DNA of 64,000 nucleotides from Cryobacterium lactosi (GCF_004403945.1 NZ_SOHM01000027.1:374-64373), one strand, 5' to 3'; numbered from the stretch's first letter, positions 8,444-20,206 are shown. The notes: a model not told the origin generated them from the letters alone. Numbers and translations: made by a program.

Positions 8444-10105
8444 GTGGCGGCGCGGTTCGATATGGACAGGGTGGACTGGCGGTCGTGGGGATCGTGGCGT
8501 CGCCTGACCCGGCGACTGCGGCGCAGCTGGCGCTCCTCCCTGCAGTTCCGCACCGTCGCCATCACCGTGGTGGCGTCCGGCGCCGCCATCGGGCTGGTCG
8601 GCGTGTACATGTCGGTGAGCGTGGGAAACGACCTGTTCCAGTCCCGGTTGACCCAGGTGCTGGTCGATTCCAACCGGGCAACCGCGGCCGCCCAGGGCAT
8701 CCTGGACTCCTCGGATGCCGCGGACAGGGTGCAGGTGCAGACCCTGTTGGAGTCCGCTCGCACGTCGATCTCCGCGGCGTCGTCGAGCCGGCTGGTTGCG
8801 GTTTTCAGGGTGCCGGGGCAGGAATCGTCCACCGTCGCACCCCAGGACTCGTCCACGTTCGGGACCAACACCGCCGTCATTTCATCGGATCTGCGGAAAA
8901 CCGTGCAGGACGATGCCGACGGGCAGTTCTGGCAGTCGGTGACGCTGGCCTCCGACGACGGCTCGTCCATTCCCGGCATCGTCGTCGGCTCACAGATCAC
9001 CGTCCCCGTTGCGGGCAAGTACGAGCTGTACATCGGCTACAGCCTCGCCGATGCCGAATCGACACTGCTGTTCGTGCAGCGCACCTTGGGCGGTGCCGGG
9101 TTGGCCCTGATCGTGCTGATCGGCGCGGTCACCTGGATCGTCGTGCGCTTCGTCGTCTCACCGATCCAGGTCGCGGCGGAGACCAGTCAGAAGCTGGCCT
9201 CCGGCGACCTGGGCGTACGCATCCCGGAAAAGGGTGAGGACGTGATCGCAACCCTGGCCCGGTCGTTCAACGGCATGGCCGACAGCCTGCAAAGCCAGAT
9301 CAAGGAACTCGCCGACCTGTCCGAGGTGCAGCAACGTTTTGTTTCCGACGTCTCCCACGAGCTCCGCACCCCCCTGACCACCATCCGACTGGCCGGTGAT
9401 CTCCTCTACGACCAGCGGGCCACGTTCCCGCCGGCCACCGAGCGCACCGCGGAGCTGCTGCACACTCAGGTGGAACGCTTCGAGCTGCTCCTCGCCGACC
9501 TGCTCGAGATCAGCCGGTACGACGCCGGCTCCGTGCAGCTCGAGTCCGAACCCACCAACCTCGTCCACCTGGCGGAGGACGTGATCGACGGTATGCGCTC
9601 GCTCGGTGACTCCAAGGGCAGCGACCTCAGGCTGGTCGCGCCAGGCGGGCACCTGGCCGCCGAGATGGATCCCCGCCGGGTGCGCCGAATCGTCAACAAC
9701 CTCATCGGAAACGCCATCGAACACGGCGAGGGCAAACCGGTCGTCGTGTCGGTGGACAGCAACGAGTCGGCGGTGGCGCTGTCGGTGCGGGACTACGGGA
9801 TGGGCATGACCCAGGCCGAGATCAGTCACGTTTTCGACAGGTTCTGGCGTGCGGACCCATCCCGCAAGCGCACCATCGGCGGCACCGGGCTCGGCTTGGC
9901 GATCTCCCTCGAAGACGCCGCAGCGCACCATGGCTGGCTGCAGGTCTGGTCCAGCCCCGGCGCTGGATCCTGCTTCCGGTTGACCCTGCCCCGCACCATT
10001 GGCGCCACGTTGACCGTGTCGCCCAACCCCCTGCCGCCGGCGGATGCCGAGTCGGCCGGGTTCGTGTCGCAGCATGCCGAACCGAGAAGAGACCACCATG
10101 CGTAG
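8444..10105 (+). CDS. mtrB: sensor histidine kinase MtrB
   Basis: A membrane sensor kinase of about 553 residues, the partner of MtrA. A transmembrane segment near residues 35-60 and another near 205-235 flank an extracytoplasmic sensor region. They are followed by HAMP, a HisKA domain (SDVSHELRTPLTTIR, histidine near 304) and a HATPase domain with N box NNLIGNAIEHG and the late glycine box GGTGLGLAIS. GTG 8444 is chosen because AGGGA lies 4 nt upstream, 7 bp after mtrA ends; GTG 8405 and ATG 8462 are alternatives in the same frame. The 3' end overlaps lpqB by 8 bp. Confidence 0.94.
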   Translation: MAARFDMDRVDWRSWGSWRRLTRRLRRSWRSSLQFRTVAITVVASGAAIGLVGVYMSVSVGNDLFQSRLTQVLVDSNRATAAAQGILDSSDAADRVQVQTLLESARTSISAASSSRLVAVFRVPGQESSTVAPQDSSTFGTNTAVISSDLRKTVQDDADGQFWQSVTLASDDGSSIPGIVVGSQITVPVAGKYELYIGYSLADAESTLLFVQRTLGGAGLALIVLIGAVTWIVVRFVVSPIQVAAETSQKLASGDLGVRIPEKGEDVIATLARSFNGMADSLQSQIKELADLSEVQQRFVSDVSHELRTPLTTIRLAGDLLYDQRATFPPATERTAELLHTQVERFELLLADLLEISRYDAGSVQLESEPTNLVHLAEDVIDGMRSLGDSKGSDLRLVAPGGHLAAEMDPRRVRRIVNNLIGNAIEHGEGKPVVVSVDSNESAVALSVRDYGMGMTQAEISHVFDRFWRADPSRKRTIGGTGLGLAISLEDAAAHHGWLQVWSSPGAGSCFRLTLPRTIGATLTVSPNPLPPADAESAGFVSQHAEPRRDHHA

Positions 10106-11780
10106 CCCGGGTAGGCTCCTCGCCGTCGTCACCGCGCTGACCGTGCTGCTCGGCGGGTGCTCGAGCATCCCGCGCGACGGCGCCGTGCAGGCCGGGCAGG
10201 ACGTGGTGGCCGGCGAGAACCCGGCCCCGGTCTTCCTTCCCGACCGGCCACGCGACGGGGCCTCGATGGAGGAGATCCTGACCGGGTTCATCGGGGCCGC
10301 CACGAGCCCGGACAACAACTACGAGATCGCCAGGGAATTCCTGACGGCCGATTTCAGCGACACCTGGAAATCCGACAGCGGTGTCACCGTGGAAGACGGC
10401 TCCGGCCGCATTGTCGCGCCCGTCGACGAGACCGCGATGCTCGTGTCGGTGCGGCCGGTGGCCGAGGTCAACTCGATCGGCGAGTACCACGAGGATGCCG
10501 CGTCCGCGAACGTGCAGCTCCGCTACGAATTCGCACAGGTGGACGGCGAATGGCGGATCAGCGCGGCCCCCAACGGCACCGTGCTCGACCAGGCCACGTT
10601 CGAGGACGTCTTCAGCGCGCAGTCGCTGTACTTCTTCGACCCGGATTACCAGTTCCTGGTGCCCGACGTGCGCTGGTACCCGCGCGGTGCATCCATGCCG
10701 ACCAAGATCGTCAACGGTGTGCTCAGCGGACCCAGCGAGTGGCTCGCCGGCGCGGTGACATCGGCCTTCCCCGAGGGCACCGCCCTCACCGCCGACGCCG
10801 TCACCGTTGTGGCCAGGGACGCCAAGGTGGACCTGAACAGCGAGGCGTTGAACGCCGACAGGGTGGCCCTGCAGCGGATGAAGAGCCAGCTGGAGAACAG
10901 TCTGCCGAGCGGTCTCACCGTCACGATCACGATCAACCGGAACTCGCAGGACATTGCCGCGCTCGGCGCCAACGAGCCCGAGGTGAACCCCCGGGTGGAT
11001 GCACGGGCCCTGGTGTTGCGGGACGGTGAATTCGGCTTCCTCGCCGCGACCGGGAAGACCATCAGCCTGCTCTCCGGACTGTCGGAGTCCATCGCCGCGC
11101 TCAGCCCCAGCGCGGTCACCCTGTCGCCCTCGCAGACGGCGGCGGCGGTCCTCACCGGCTCCGGGGTCTACGGGGTCAGGGTGGGCGAGGACGCCAGGCA
11201 ACTGGATCCCCGGCTGAACCTCATCGCACCGTCCATCGACGGCTCGGGGTATGTCTGGTCGGTGCCGGGGGACCGGCCGAACGAGCTCTTCGTGTACAAC
11301 ACCCAGGGCACCGCGCAGGCCGTTCCGACGCCCTGGCAGGATGCGTCGGCGATCGCGGCGCTGAAAGTCTCCCGGGACGGCACCCGGGTGATCGCGCTGC
11401 TGCGCGCGGCCGGCGAACTACGCCTGGTGGTGGCCGCGGTGCTGCGGGAGAACGGCGCCCCGGTCGGCCTGGGCGACCCTGTGCCGTTGGCCGCAGGCAC
11501 CGGGACCCCGGTCGACGCCACCTGGATCGACCAGGCGACGGTGGCGTACCTGAGCCTGCAGCCGGACGGCGAGGCCCGCATAACCGCCCACGAGATCGGT
11601 GGCGCCAGTGTTCAGCTCGAATCGTCGGCGGGGATCAGCACCATCACGGGGAGCAACCTGCTGCGGGACCTGCGGGCTCTGTCGGTGGACGGCTCGCTTC
11701 TGGTGCAGCGCGGCATCGGCTGGCAGGAACGCATCGACGGCGTCACGCTCGTGGCGACCCAGCAGGGCACCGGCGGCTGA
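10098..11780 (+). CDS. lpqB: lipoprotein LpqB
   Basis: A 560-residue lipoprotein. The signal peptide MRSPGRLLAVVTALTVLLGG ends in a lipobox with the cysteine at residue 21 (LLGGC-SS). A GerMN-like domain (about 180-300) contains PRGASMPTKIVNGVLSGPSE, and the C-terminal half has the LpqB beta-propeller character. In mycobacteria LpqB binds the outer domain of MtrB and tunes MtrAB signalling. The ATG overlaps the mtrB stop codon. Confidence 0.95.
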   Translation: MRSPGRLLAVVTALTVLLGGCSSIPRDGAVQAGQDVVAGENPAPVFLPDRPRDGASMEEILTGFIGAATSPDNNYEIAREFLTADFSDTWKSDSGVTVEDGSGRIVAPVDETAMLVSVRPVAEVNSIGEYHEDAASANVQLRYEFAQVDGEWRISAAPNGTVLDQATFEDVFSAQSLYFFDPDYQFLVPDVRWYPRGASMPTKIVNGVLSGPSEWLAGAVTSAFPEGTALTADAVTVVARDAKVDLNSEALNADRVALQRMKSQLENSLPSGLTVTITINRNSQDIAALGANEPEVNPRVDARALVLRDGEFGFLAATGKTISLLSGLSESIAALSPSAVTLSPSQTAAAVLTGSGVYGVRVGEDARQLDPRLNLIAPSIDGSGYVWSVPGDRPNELFVYNTQGTAQAVPTPWQDASAIAALKVSRDGTRVIALLRAAGELRLVVAAVLRENGAPVGLGDPVPLAAGTGTPVDATWIDQATVAYLSLQPDGEARITAHEIGGASVQLESSAGISTITGSNLLRDLRALSVDGSLLVQRGIGWQERIDGVTLVATQQGTGG

Positions 11781-11872
11781 CACCGCTCCTCCACACCCCG
11801 GTCCCGTCGGCGCCGGCGCACAGGAGTGCCGGCCGGGCCGGCTGGATGGCGCGAGCGCGCGACACTGGCGGG

Positions 11873-12598
11873 ATGATCAGGGGCCGACCGGCGGGGCAGG
11901 CGGTGCGCGCGGCCGCGCGCGCCGCCATCCTCGATGCGTGGGCGGTGCTCATGCCCACCGAGTGCAGCGGCTGTGGCCGCGCGGACCGGGCGCTCTGCAC
12001 CGCCTGCACCGGCGCCCTCACGGGCACGCCGACGGCCGCGTTCCGTGAAGACCTCACGGTCTGGTCGGCACTGGACTACTCCGACGTGGTGGGCCGGGTG
12101 TTGGTCGCGTACAAGGACGGGGGCCGAACGGATGCCGCGCCGGCGCTCGCCGCGGCGCTTCGCCTGGCCGTGGCTGCGGCCGTGAGGGCCGCCCAGCCGG
12201 CCGCACCTGCGGAGCCGGCAGGCGGAGGCATCCTGCTGGTCACGGTGCCGTCCTCCCGCCGGGCCTGGCGGACGCGGGGGTTCAACCCCGTCGACCTGCT
12301 GCTGCGCCGGGCGGGCCTGCGCGCGACAGCGGCCCTCCGGCCCTGCGGAACCGTGGCGGACCAGGTCGGGCTGGGCCGGCAACAGCGGCTGGACAACCGC
12401 AACGGCTCGTTGCGTGCCACCCGGTCTCTCGTGGGGAGCCGGATCGTGCTCGTCGATGACATCGTCACAACCGGAGCCACTCTTCTGGAGGCGCGGCGTG
12501 CCATTCGGCAGGCCGGCGGCGACGTGGTCGGGGCGGCCACAGTCGCCCAAACTCGCCGGCGCCATCCCGACATCTACCGTTCACGGGAAACTGATTGA
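11873..12598 (+). CDS. ComF family protein (phosphoribosyltransferase-like)
   Basis: A 241-residue ComF/GntX-type protein. Near the N terminus is a zinc-ribbon-like CSGCGRADRALCTAC cluster; the C-terminal type I phosphoribosyltransferase motif is RIVLVDDIVTTGATLLEA. ComF proteins are linked to DNA uptake or processing, but no other competence genes are here. ATG 11873 is preferred; ATG 11846 would add nine residues. The neighbourhood lpqB-comF-hpf-secA matches mycobacteria. Confidence 0.87.
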   Translation: MIRGRPAGQAVRAAARAAILDAWAVLMPTECSGCGRADRALCTACTGALTGTPTAAFREDLTVWSALDYSDVVGRVLVAYKDGGRTDAAPALAAALRLAVAAAVRAAQPAAPAEPAGGGILLVTVPSSRRAWRTRGFNPVDLLLRRAGLRATAALRPCGTVADQVGLGRQQRLDNRNGSLRATRSLVGSRIVLVDDIVTTGATLLEARRAIRQAGGDVVGAATVAQTRRRHPDIYRSRETD

Positions 12599-12698
12599 CA
12601 AATACTGTGACTTATCCAGCCGGCACGACTACGGTTGGTGCCAAAGGCGCGTACCAATCGCCCGGATCAGGGGCGGTTCGCCAGATCTGGAGGTCGTC

Positions 12699-13403
12699 AT
12701 GGAAACTAACATTGTTGGACGGAACCTGGGGATCACTGATCGCTTCCGGGATTATGCGACGGAGAAGGCCGAGAAGATCGCCGGCCTCGCCGACAAGGCC
12801 CTCGCCCTGGAAATCAAGGTCAGTCGTCACACCGAGAAGAGCGGCGCCGCCGGTAACGACCGCGTTGAACTCACGCTCATCGGCAAGGGGCCCGTCGTTC
12901 GGGCCGAAGCCGAAGGTGGCGACAAGTACGCAGCCTTCGACATCGCACTCGGCCGGCTCCTCGAGCGGGTGCGCCGGGCCAAGGACCGCCGCAAGGTACA
13001 CCGCGGCGGGGCCCACCGTCCCACGTCGCTGCACGATGCCTCGTCCACCGGCTTCGCCGTGATCGACATCGTCCCGGCCGACGGCGAGACCCTCGAGCGC
13101 GTGCGCACCGGGGCGATCCAGGTGGTATCCGACGAGGCCGAGGCGGCCGAAGAGGTCGAAGAGGTCTACAGCCCGGTGGTCATCCGGCGCAAGGTCTTCT
13201 CCGCCGCACCCATGACGGTGGACGACGCCCTCTACTTCATGGAGCTGGTCGGCCACGATTTCTACCTGTTCCAGGACGCCGAATCCCACCGGCCCAGCGT
13301 GGTCTACCGGCGCAAGGGCTGGGACTACGGCGTCATCGAGCTGGATCCGAACTCCGAGCAGGGCAGGGTGCTTGCCGCGGTGTCCAGCGAGTCCAGCTCC
13401 TGA
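12699..13403 (+). CDS. hpf: ribosome hibernation-promoting factor, long form
   Basis: A 234-residue long-form HPF/RaiA. The N-terminal ribosome-binding domain (about 1-105) begins METNIVGRNLGITDRFRDYA; a variable linker follows; the C-terminal dimerisation domain (about 165-230) contains the typical region PMTVDDALYFMELVGHDFYL. It forms 100S ribosome dimers in stationary phase or stress. ATG 12699 has GGAGG 5 nt upstream (12689-12693). A TTGACA at 12595-12600 overlaps the comF stop, but I cannot match a good -10 to it. Confidence 0.95.
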   Translation: METNIVGRNLGITDRFRDYATEKAEKIAGLADKALALEIKVSRHTEKSGAAGNDRVELTLIGKGPVVRAEAEGGDKYAAFDIALGRLLERVRRAKDRRKVHRGGAHRPTSLHDASSTGFAVIDIVPADGETLERVRTGAIQVVSDEAEAAEEVEEVYSPVVIRRKVFSAAPMTVDDALYFMELVGHDFYLFQDAESHRPSVVYRRKGWDYGVIELDPNSEQGRVLAAVSSESSS

Positions 13404-13414
13404 CCAACTAGCAT

Positions 13415-13423
13415 TGCTATAGT
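13415..13423 (+). promoter_or_regulatory. candidate extended -10 promoter of secA
   Basis: TGC-TATAGT is a good extended -10 element (TGN-TATAAT-like) with no clear -35. Transcription would start near 13430 and give a leader of about 75 nt before secA, containing the small palindrome GTCCGACCGGAC. Confidence 0.5.
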
Positions 13424-13505
13424 TGCCGGCTAGGTCGGCGCTACGTGCGTCCGACCGGACGACAGGCGTGTTCACCCACGCCGTGACGACTAGTGGAGTG
13501 CATTC

Positions 13506-16322
<2,817 letters not shown>

Positions 16323-16365
16323 ACACCACGCACGAGAGCGAACCGGCGGGCCGGCGTCGTTGACC

Positions 16366-16389
16366 TGCTCTGGACATCCGTTCAGAGCA
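16366..16389. terminator. weak hairpin between secA and the Rv3235-family gene
   Basis: TGCTCTG (16366-16372) pairs perfectly with CAGAGCA (16383-16389) around a 10-nt loop, where secA and the minus-strand gene converge. It overlaps the last codons of the latter. The stem is short and lacks a U-tract, so its activity is uncertain. Confidence 0.35.
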
Positions 16390-16882
16390 CGTTGATGGCG
16401 CTGGCCCGCCAGCGGTTGTCCAGTCCCTCCAGACGCACGGCGACGGCGCGCACCCGAACCTTGCTGTGCACAATCACGACGGCCTCGATGATGCCGTCCC
16501 TGGGCTCGTTGATACTCACCCGGCCGATCGTGATGGCGGGTCGCTGGGCGCGCTGTCCCTTCACCGCGCGTGCCCTGGCCGAGAGCACCACCCGTTTGAG
16601 CAGGTGCCGGTAGACGTCATCGCTCACCCACCGGGCCAGCTGGTCCAGCTCCCTGGCGCCGGCCAGCACCTCGATGACACACCGGGTCAGGTTGATCAGC
16701 AGCGGTTCCGGATCGGGCAGCGTGGCACGGGAACTCGGCTGGTGGTCGAAGAAGTCGTCGGCCTGATACCCCTCGGCGGGTTCGACCCCGTCGGCGGCGG
16801 CGCCCGGCGGGGCCTCGTGGTGATCCGGCCCGTTCACAGGTGGAGAGCGGCGCGGGTCTGGCACGGCAAGTGGATCGCTCAT
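16382..16882 (-). CDS. Rv3235 family protein
   Basis: A 166-residue protein. The N-terminal 60 residues are proline/acid-rich and probably disordered. The C-terminal domain (about 65-166) matches the Rv3235 family, with INLTRCVIEVLAGARELDQL followed by a basic strand region ending RWRASAINVL. Function is unknown; the family sits beside secA in many actinobacteria, so a link to secretion is plausible but unproven. ATG 16882 is preferred because CTGGAG lies 6 nt upstream; ATG 16900 would also be in frame. Confidence 0.8.
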   Translation of the reverse strand: MSDPLAVPDPRRSPPVNGPDHHEAPPGAAADGVEPAEGYQADDFFDHQPSSRATLPDPEPLLINLTRCVIEVLAGARELDQLARWVSDDVYRHLLKRVVLSARARAVKGQRAQRPAITIGRVSINEPRDGIIEAVVIVHSKVRVRAVAVRLEGLDNRWRASAINVL

Positions 16883-17038
16883 GGGTTGCTCCAGATGCAT
16901 GGATCCGTGGTGTCGGCGAAGAGAGCGGGACGGCGTGGCTGTCGAGCGGGTGGAACACCGGATCGACCCCGAGGCTGCCGAGGTCTTGGCGGACACTCAA
17001 CCACCCGAAAACCGGTCTGTCTAGGCTTGTCACGGCGG

Positions 17039-17056
17039 CTGTGGATAACGTCAGCG
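17039..17056. promoter_or_regulatory. DnaA-box-like element, copy 1
   Basis: CTGTGGATAACGTCAGCG contains TGTGGATAA, the reverse complement of the consensus DnaA box TTATCCACA. The same 18-mer with one change recurs at 18061-18078. It lies about 32-49 bp before GTG 17088. Confidence 0.5.
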
Positions 17057-17087
17057 TCGGGGCCCGGGGGCCGACTACCGTCGGGGT

Positions 17088-17681
17088 GTGCGCTGGGACA
17101 ACCTGTTCGACGACCTCGAAGGTCAACTCGAGAACGAGTTGAACGCCGAGGACCTCGAGCTGCGCGCCGAGGAGGAACGATTGCGTCTGGGCCGGCTGGC
17201 GCTCCGGCAGCGGCTCACCGGCGTGGTGAACGGCCCGGCGTCCTCACGGGTGCTCCGGGTGGTGCTGGTCGACGGCCAGACGCTCACGCTACGGCCGACG
17301 ACGTTCGGCCGGGACTGGCTGGCCGCCGACCTGCTCGAGGCCGGCACCGGCACACCCCAGTGCATCCTCCCGTTCGCGGCCATCGGTGCGATAGTCCTGC
17401 AACACGACCAGGTCGCGGAGTCGCTGGCGCCGGAGAGCGGGGTGCAGGCCAGGCTGGTGGACCGCATCGGCCTGCCGTTTGTGCTGCGCGACCTGTGCCG
17501 TCGGCGGAAGAGCCTGGAGATCTTGACCGGGGTGGGGCCGGTCACCGGGACCATCGACCGGGTGGGGCGCGACCACGTGGACCTGGCGGTGCACGCGGCA
17601 GGGACCCTCAGGCGGGCCGGTGAGGTGCAGCAATACCGGATCGTGCCGCTGAACCAGATCCATCTGGTGCGCTTGGACTGA
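17088..17681 (+). CDS. conserved hypothetical protein
   Basis: A 197-residue soluble protein that I do not recognise. Residues 1-40 are strongly charged and helical (DNLFDDLEGQLENELNAEDL), probably a coiled coil; the rest is strand-rich with VLRVVLVDGQTLTLRP and ends in a small hydrophobic/basic region. There is no signal peptide or membrane segment. GTG 17088 is preceded by TACCGT ending 6 nt upstream and has no Shine-Dalgarno, suggesting a leaderless mRNA. It ends 5 bp before the convergent HTH gene. Confidence 0.72.
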   Translation: MRWDNLFDDLEGQLENELNAEDLELRAEEERLRLGRLALRQRLTGVVNGPASSRVLRVVLVDGQTLTLRPTTFGRDWLAADLLEAGTGTPQCILPFAAIGAIVLQHDQVAESLAPESGVQARLVDRIGLPFVLRDLCRRRKSLEILTGVGPVTGTIDRVGRDHVDLAVHAAGTLRRAGEVQQYRIVPLNQIHLVRLD

Positions 17682-17686
17682 GCGGG

Positions 17687-18010
17687 TCAGGCTTGGCCGT
17701 CGTCCGGCCCGTTGGGGTCTGCAGTCGCATCCGGACGCAGGATCCGGCCCGCCGACAGCTCCGGGATGTTCGCGAAGTCGGATTGCTCCCAGAGCGACAG
17801 CCGGCGCGCCTCCTCGTACTTCGCTTCGATGTAGGACTCGAGGACGACCCGCTCCACCCGCCAGGCGCCAGTGGCGCCGATGCGGATGGCGGGCAACTCG
17901 CCGGAGCGCACCAGATCCAGGGCGGCGGGGATGGAGAGGTTCAGGATCTGGGCAGTGTCGGCGAGGGTCAGGAATCGGCCCACGGATGCGGAGGAGACGG
18001 GATCGCTCAT
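17687..18010 (-). CDS. small helix-turn-helix (MerR/excisionase-like) DNA-binding protein
   Basis: A 107-residue protein with a helix-turn-helix of the MerR/BldC/excisionase type at residues 10-60: LTLADTAQILNLSIPAALDL, then ELPAIRIGATGAWRVERVVLESYI. The tail (about 70-107) is acidic and probably disordered. A regulatory role is inferred. The ATG at 18010 is preceded on its own strand by GATAAT ending 7 nt upstream with no Shine-Dalgarno, so the mRNA is likely leaderless. Confidence 0.82.
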   Translation of the reverse strand: MSDPVSSASVGRFLTLADTAQILNLSIPAALDLVRSGELPAIRIGATGAWRVERVVLESYIEAKYEEARRLSLWEQSDFANIPELSAGRILRPDATADPNGPDDGQA

Positions 18011-18060
18011 GCGAACGATTATCCGTCGTGTTGGGGATTCCCGCCCGGCCACCGGATGCC

Positions 18061-18078
18061 CTGTGGATAACTTCAGCG
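18061..18078. promoter_or_regulatory. DnaA-box-like element, copy 2
   Basis: CTGTGGATAACTTCAGCG differs from the element at 17039-17056 at one position. It lies in the divergent region between the HTH gene (start 18010) and the SAF-domain gene, 40-56 bp before GTG 18117. Confidence 0.5.
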
Positions 18079-18149
18079 CGCGCCGGCCGTGCCCGTCACG
18101 ATGGTAGCCAGCCCGAGTGGACGACACGGACAGCGGACGAGGTGCGCGC

Positions 18150-18806
18150 ATGAGACGAGGACAGCCGGCCGGCTCCGGCAGGCCCGCGACCCCCACGAGA
18201 ACCCGGTTCTGGTTCGACCCGCGGTTCGGAGTGGGCCTGGTCCTCGTCGTGGCCTCCATCGTCGGGGTCAGCGTCGTCGTGGCCGGCAGCGACCGGACCG
18301 TCGCAGTGTACGCGGCGCGGGTGTCGCTGGCCGTCGGTGACCGCCTGGATGCCGCCGACCTTGTTGAGACCGATGTGCGGCTCGGGGCCGCCGGGGAGCT
18401 CTACCTCACCCCAGCCCGGCTCCCGGCCGACGGCCTGCTGGTGACCCGCACCGTCACGGCCGGCGAGCTGGTCCCGGCCGCCGCCGTCGGTTCCCGGGCG
18501 GGCGAGGGCGTGACGAGTCTGGTCCTCGAACTGCGGGGGAGGCTCTCGGCCGGACTGGAGGCGGGCTCGGTCGTGGATGTGTGGTCAGCGGGTGAGGTCG
18601 AAAGCGGGGTGTTCGGCCCTCCGACCGTGCTCGTCGGTCGCGCCGCCATCGTCCGCATCCTGGAGCCGACCGGTTTGATCCAGTCCGGCGGCGGCCGGGC
18701 AGTGGAAGTTCTGGTGCCCAAGGACAAGGTCGCGGCCGTTCTCGAGGCGATCGCCAACGACGACGCGCTCTCGCTCGTGGCCGTGAACGCCCCGATCGGA
18801 GGCTGA
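18150..18806 (+). CDS. SAF domain-containing (CpaB/RcpC-like) protein
   Basis: A protein of about 218 residues with an N-terminal basic stretch, one membrane segment (about 27-50) and an extracytoplasmic SAF domain (about 53-115) beginning YAARVSLAVGDRLDAADL. SAF domains occur in CpaB/RcpC pilus-assembly proteins. The C-terminal part (about 165-215) is also CpaB-like. ATG 18150 is preferred because GAGGTG lies 5 nt upstream; GTG 18117 adds 11 residues and has a TAGCCA box 6 nt upstream. It is followed 2 bp later by a CpaE-like ATPase, but no secretion ATPase or pilin genes are near. Confidence 0.82.
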   Translation: MRRGQPAGSGRPATPTRTRFWFDPRFGVGLVLVVASIVGVSVVVAGSDRTVAVYAARVSLAVGDRLDAADLVETDVRLGAAGELYLTPARLPADGLLVTRTVTAGELVPAAAVGSRAGEGVTSLVLELRGRLSAGLEAGSVVDVWSAGEVESGVFGPPTVLVGRAAIVRILEPTGLIQSGGGRAVEVLVPKDKVAAVLEAIANDDALSLVAVNAPIGG

Positions 18807-18808
18807 CG

Positions 18809-20206
18809 GTGTCGCTCATCGCTCTCGCCCTGGACAGGGACACCGAAGACAGGCTGCTCGCCGACATCATCGAGCACGGGCATGTCATCGTCGCCCGACC
18901 GGCGACGGTGCGCGAACTGCTGGCCGCGATCGAGCGGCATTCCCCTGACGCACTGATCGTGGGAGCAACCGCAGGCACCCTGACCGCCGGGCTGCTCGCG
19001 GTCAGCGACGCGAACGGCATCCGCGTCGTCGCCCTCGCCGCCACCGATGCCGAACGCCGCTACGCGGCCGAACTGGGTCTGCACGAGGTCGTCGACGCTG
19101 ACGCCCCCTGGACCGACATCGACAGGGTGCTGACGCTGGGCGGTGACATTCCCCTGCGCATCGACGACGACCCGCCGGCCGACGCCGCGCCTCCCGTCGC
19201 GGCCAAGCGGTCACGGCCTGGGCGGCGTGCGAAGGAGCCGCGGCGGGCGGGCCCGCCGCAGCCCGCCGAGGTCGAGGCGTTCCAGGCCGCCGCCGCGTCC
19301 GCGCCGGACGAGCCCGGAGCCGGGCTCACCGGAACGGGGACGGTCATTGCGGTCTGGGGTCCGGCCGGGGCGCCGGGCCGCACCACCTTGGCGATCAACA
19401 TCGCCGCGGAGATTGCGGCCGCCGGACACACCGTGGTGCTCGCTGACGTGGACACCTACAGCGGTTCGATCGCGCCGAGCCTCGGCCTTCTGGACGAAGC
19501 GCCCGGCTTCGCCGCCGCCTGCCGGTTGAGCGGGTCAGGCAACCTGACCACGGCGGAGCTTGAACGGATCGCCCACCGTTACAACTCGCCGCGGGGTGCG
19601 TTCTGGGTGCTGACCGGAATCGGGCGACCGTCGAGGTGGCCGGAGTTATCGGCCGGGCGGGTCAGCGACACGATCACGGCCCTGCAACGTTGGGCTGATT
19701 ACGTGGTGCTCGACACCGGATTCAGCCTGGAGAGCGATGAGGAGATCTCGAGCGATCTGTTCGCGCCCCGCCGCAATGCGGCGACCCTGGCCGCGCTGGG
19801 CATCGCCGACCGGGTCGTGGCCTGCGGACTGGCCGACCCGGTCGGCCTGGCCAGGTTCCTGCGGGCCTGGGGCGACCTCACCGAGGTGATCACCACCGAT
19901 CGGGTGCATGTCGTGATGAACCGGGTCCGCGCCAGCGCCGTCGGCCCGGCGCCCGCCGGCCAGGTGAGCAGTGCGCTGCGCCGGTTCGGCGGCATCGACG
20001 CGGCCGTCCTCGTGCCGCACGACCAGGCCGGTGTCGATTCCGCGGTGCTGACCGGCCGCACCCTGCGGGATGCGTCGCCGCGGTCGCCGGCACGGCTGGG
20101 CATCCTCGGCTTCGTGCGCGACGAACTGCTGCCGGCGCCGGATGCCCACCCCCGGCGTCAGTGGCGACGCGCATTCGACTGGCGACGACCGGTTCAGGCC
20201 ACCTGA
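18809..20206 (+). CDS. CpaE/MinD-like P-loop protein with altered Walker A
   Basis: A 465-residue protein: an N-terminal receiver-like domain (about 1-110) without an obvious phospho-acceptor triad, a Pro/Arg/Ala-rich linker (about 115-165), and a MinD/ParA-type domain (about 170-400). The expected Walker A lysine is missing: the loop reads WGPAGAPGRTTLAINIA, with Arg where GKT would be. The later LADVDTYSGSIAPSLGL resembles the MinD/CpaE switch region. CpaE positions pilus machinery in Tad systems. Next to the SAF protein this looks like a reduced or repurposed Tad localisation pair. It starts at GTG 18809. Confidence 0.8.
   Translation: MSLIALALDRDTEDRLLADIIEHGHVIVARPATVRELLAAIERHSPDALIVGATAGTLTAGLLAVSDANGIRVVALAATDAERRYAAELGLHEVVDADAPWTDIDRVLTLGGDIPLRIDDDPPADAAPPVAAKRSRPGRRAKEPRRAGPPQPAEVEAFQAAAASAPDEPGAGLTGTGTVIAVWGPAGAPGRTTLAINIAAEIAAAGHTVVLADVDTYSGSIAPSLGLLDEAPGFAAACRLSGSGNLTTAELERIAHRYNSPRGAFWVLTGIGRPSRWPELSAGRVSDTITALQRWADYVVLDTGFSLESDEEISSDLFAPRRNAATLAALGIADRVVACGLADPVGLARFLRAWGDLTEVITTDRVHVVMNRVRASAVGPAPAGQVSSALRRFGGIDAAVLVPHDQAGVDSAVLTGRTLRDASPRSPARLGILGFVRDELLPAPDAHPRRQWRRAFDWRRPVQAT

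Noticed and set aside
12595..12600. TTGACA as the hpf -35
   Set aside because: There is no convincing -10 at 16-18 nt; the hexamer overlaps the comF stop codon, so it may be chance.
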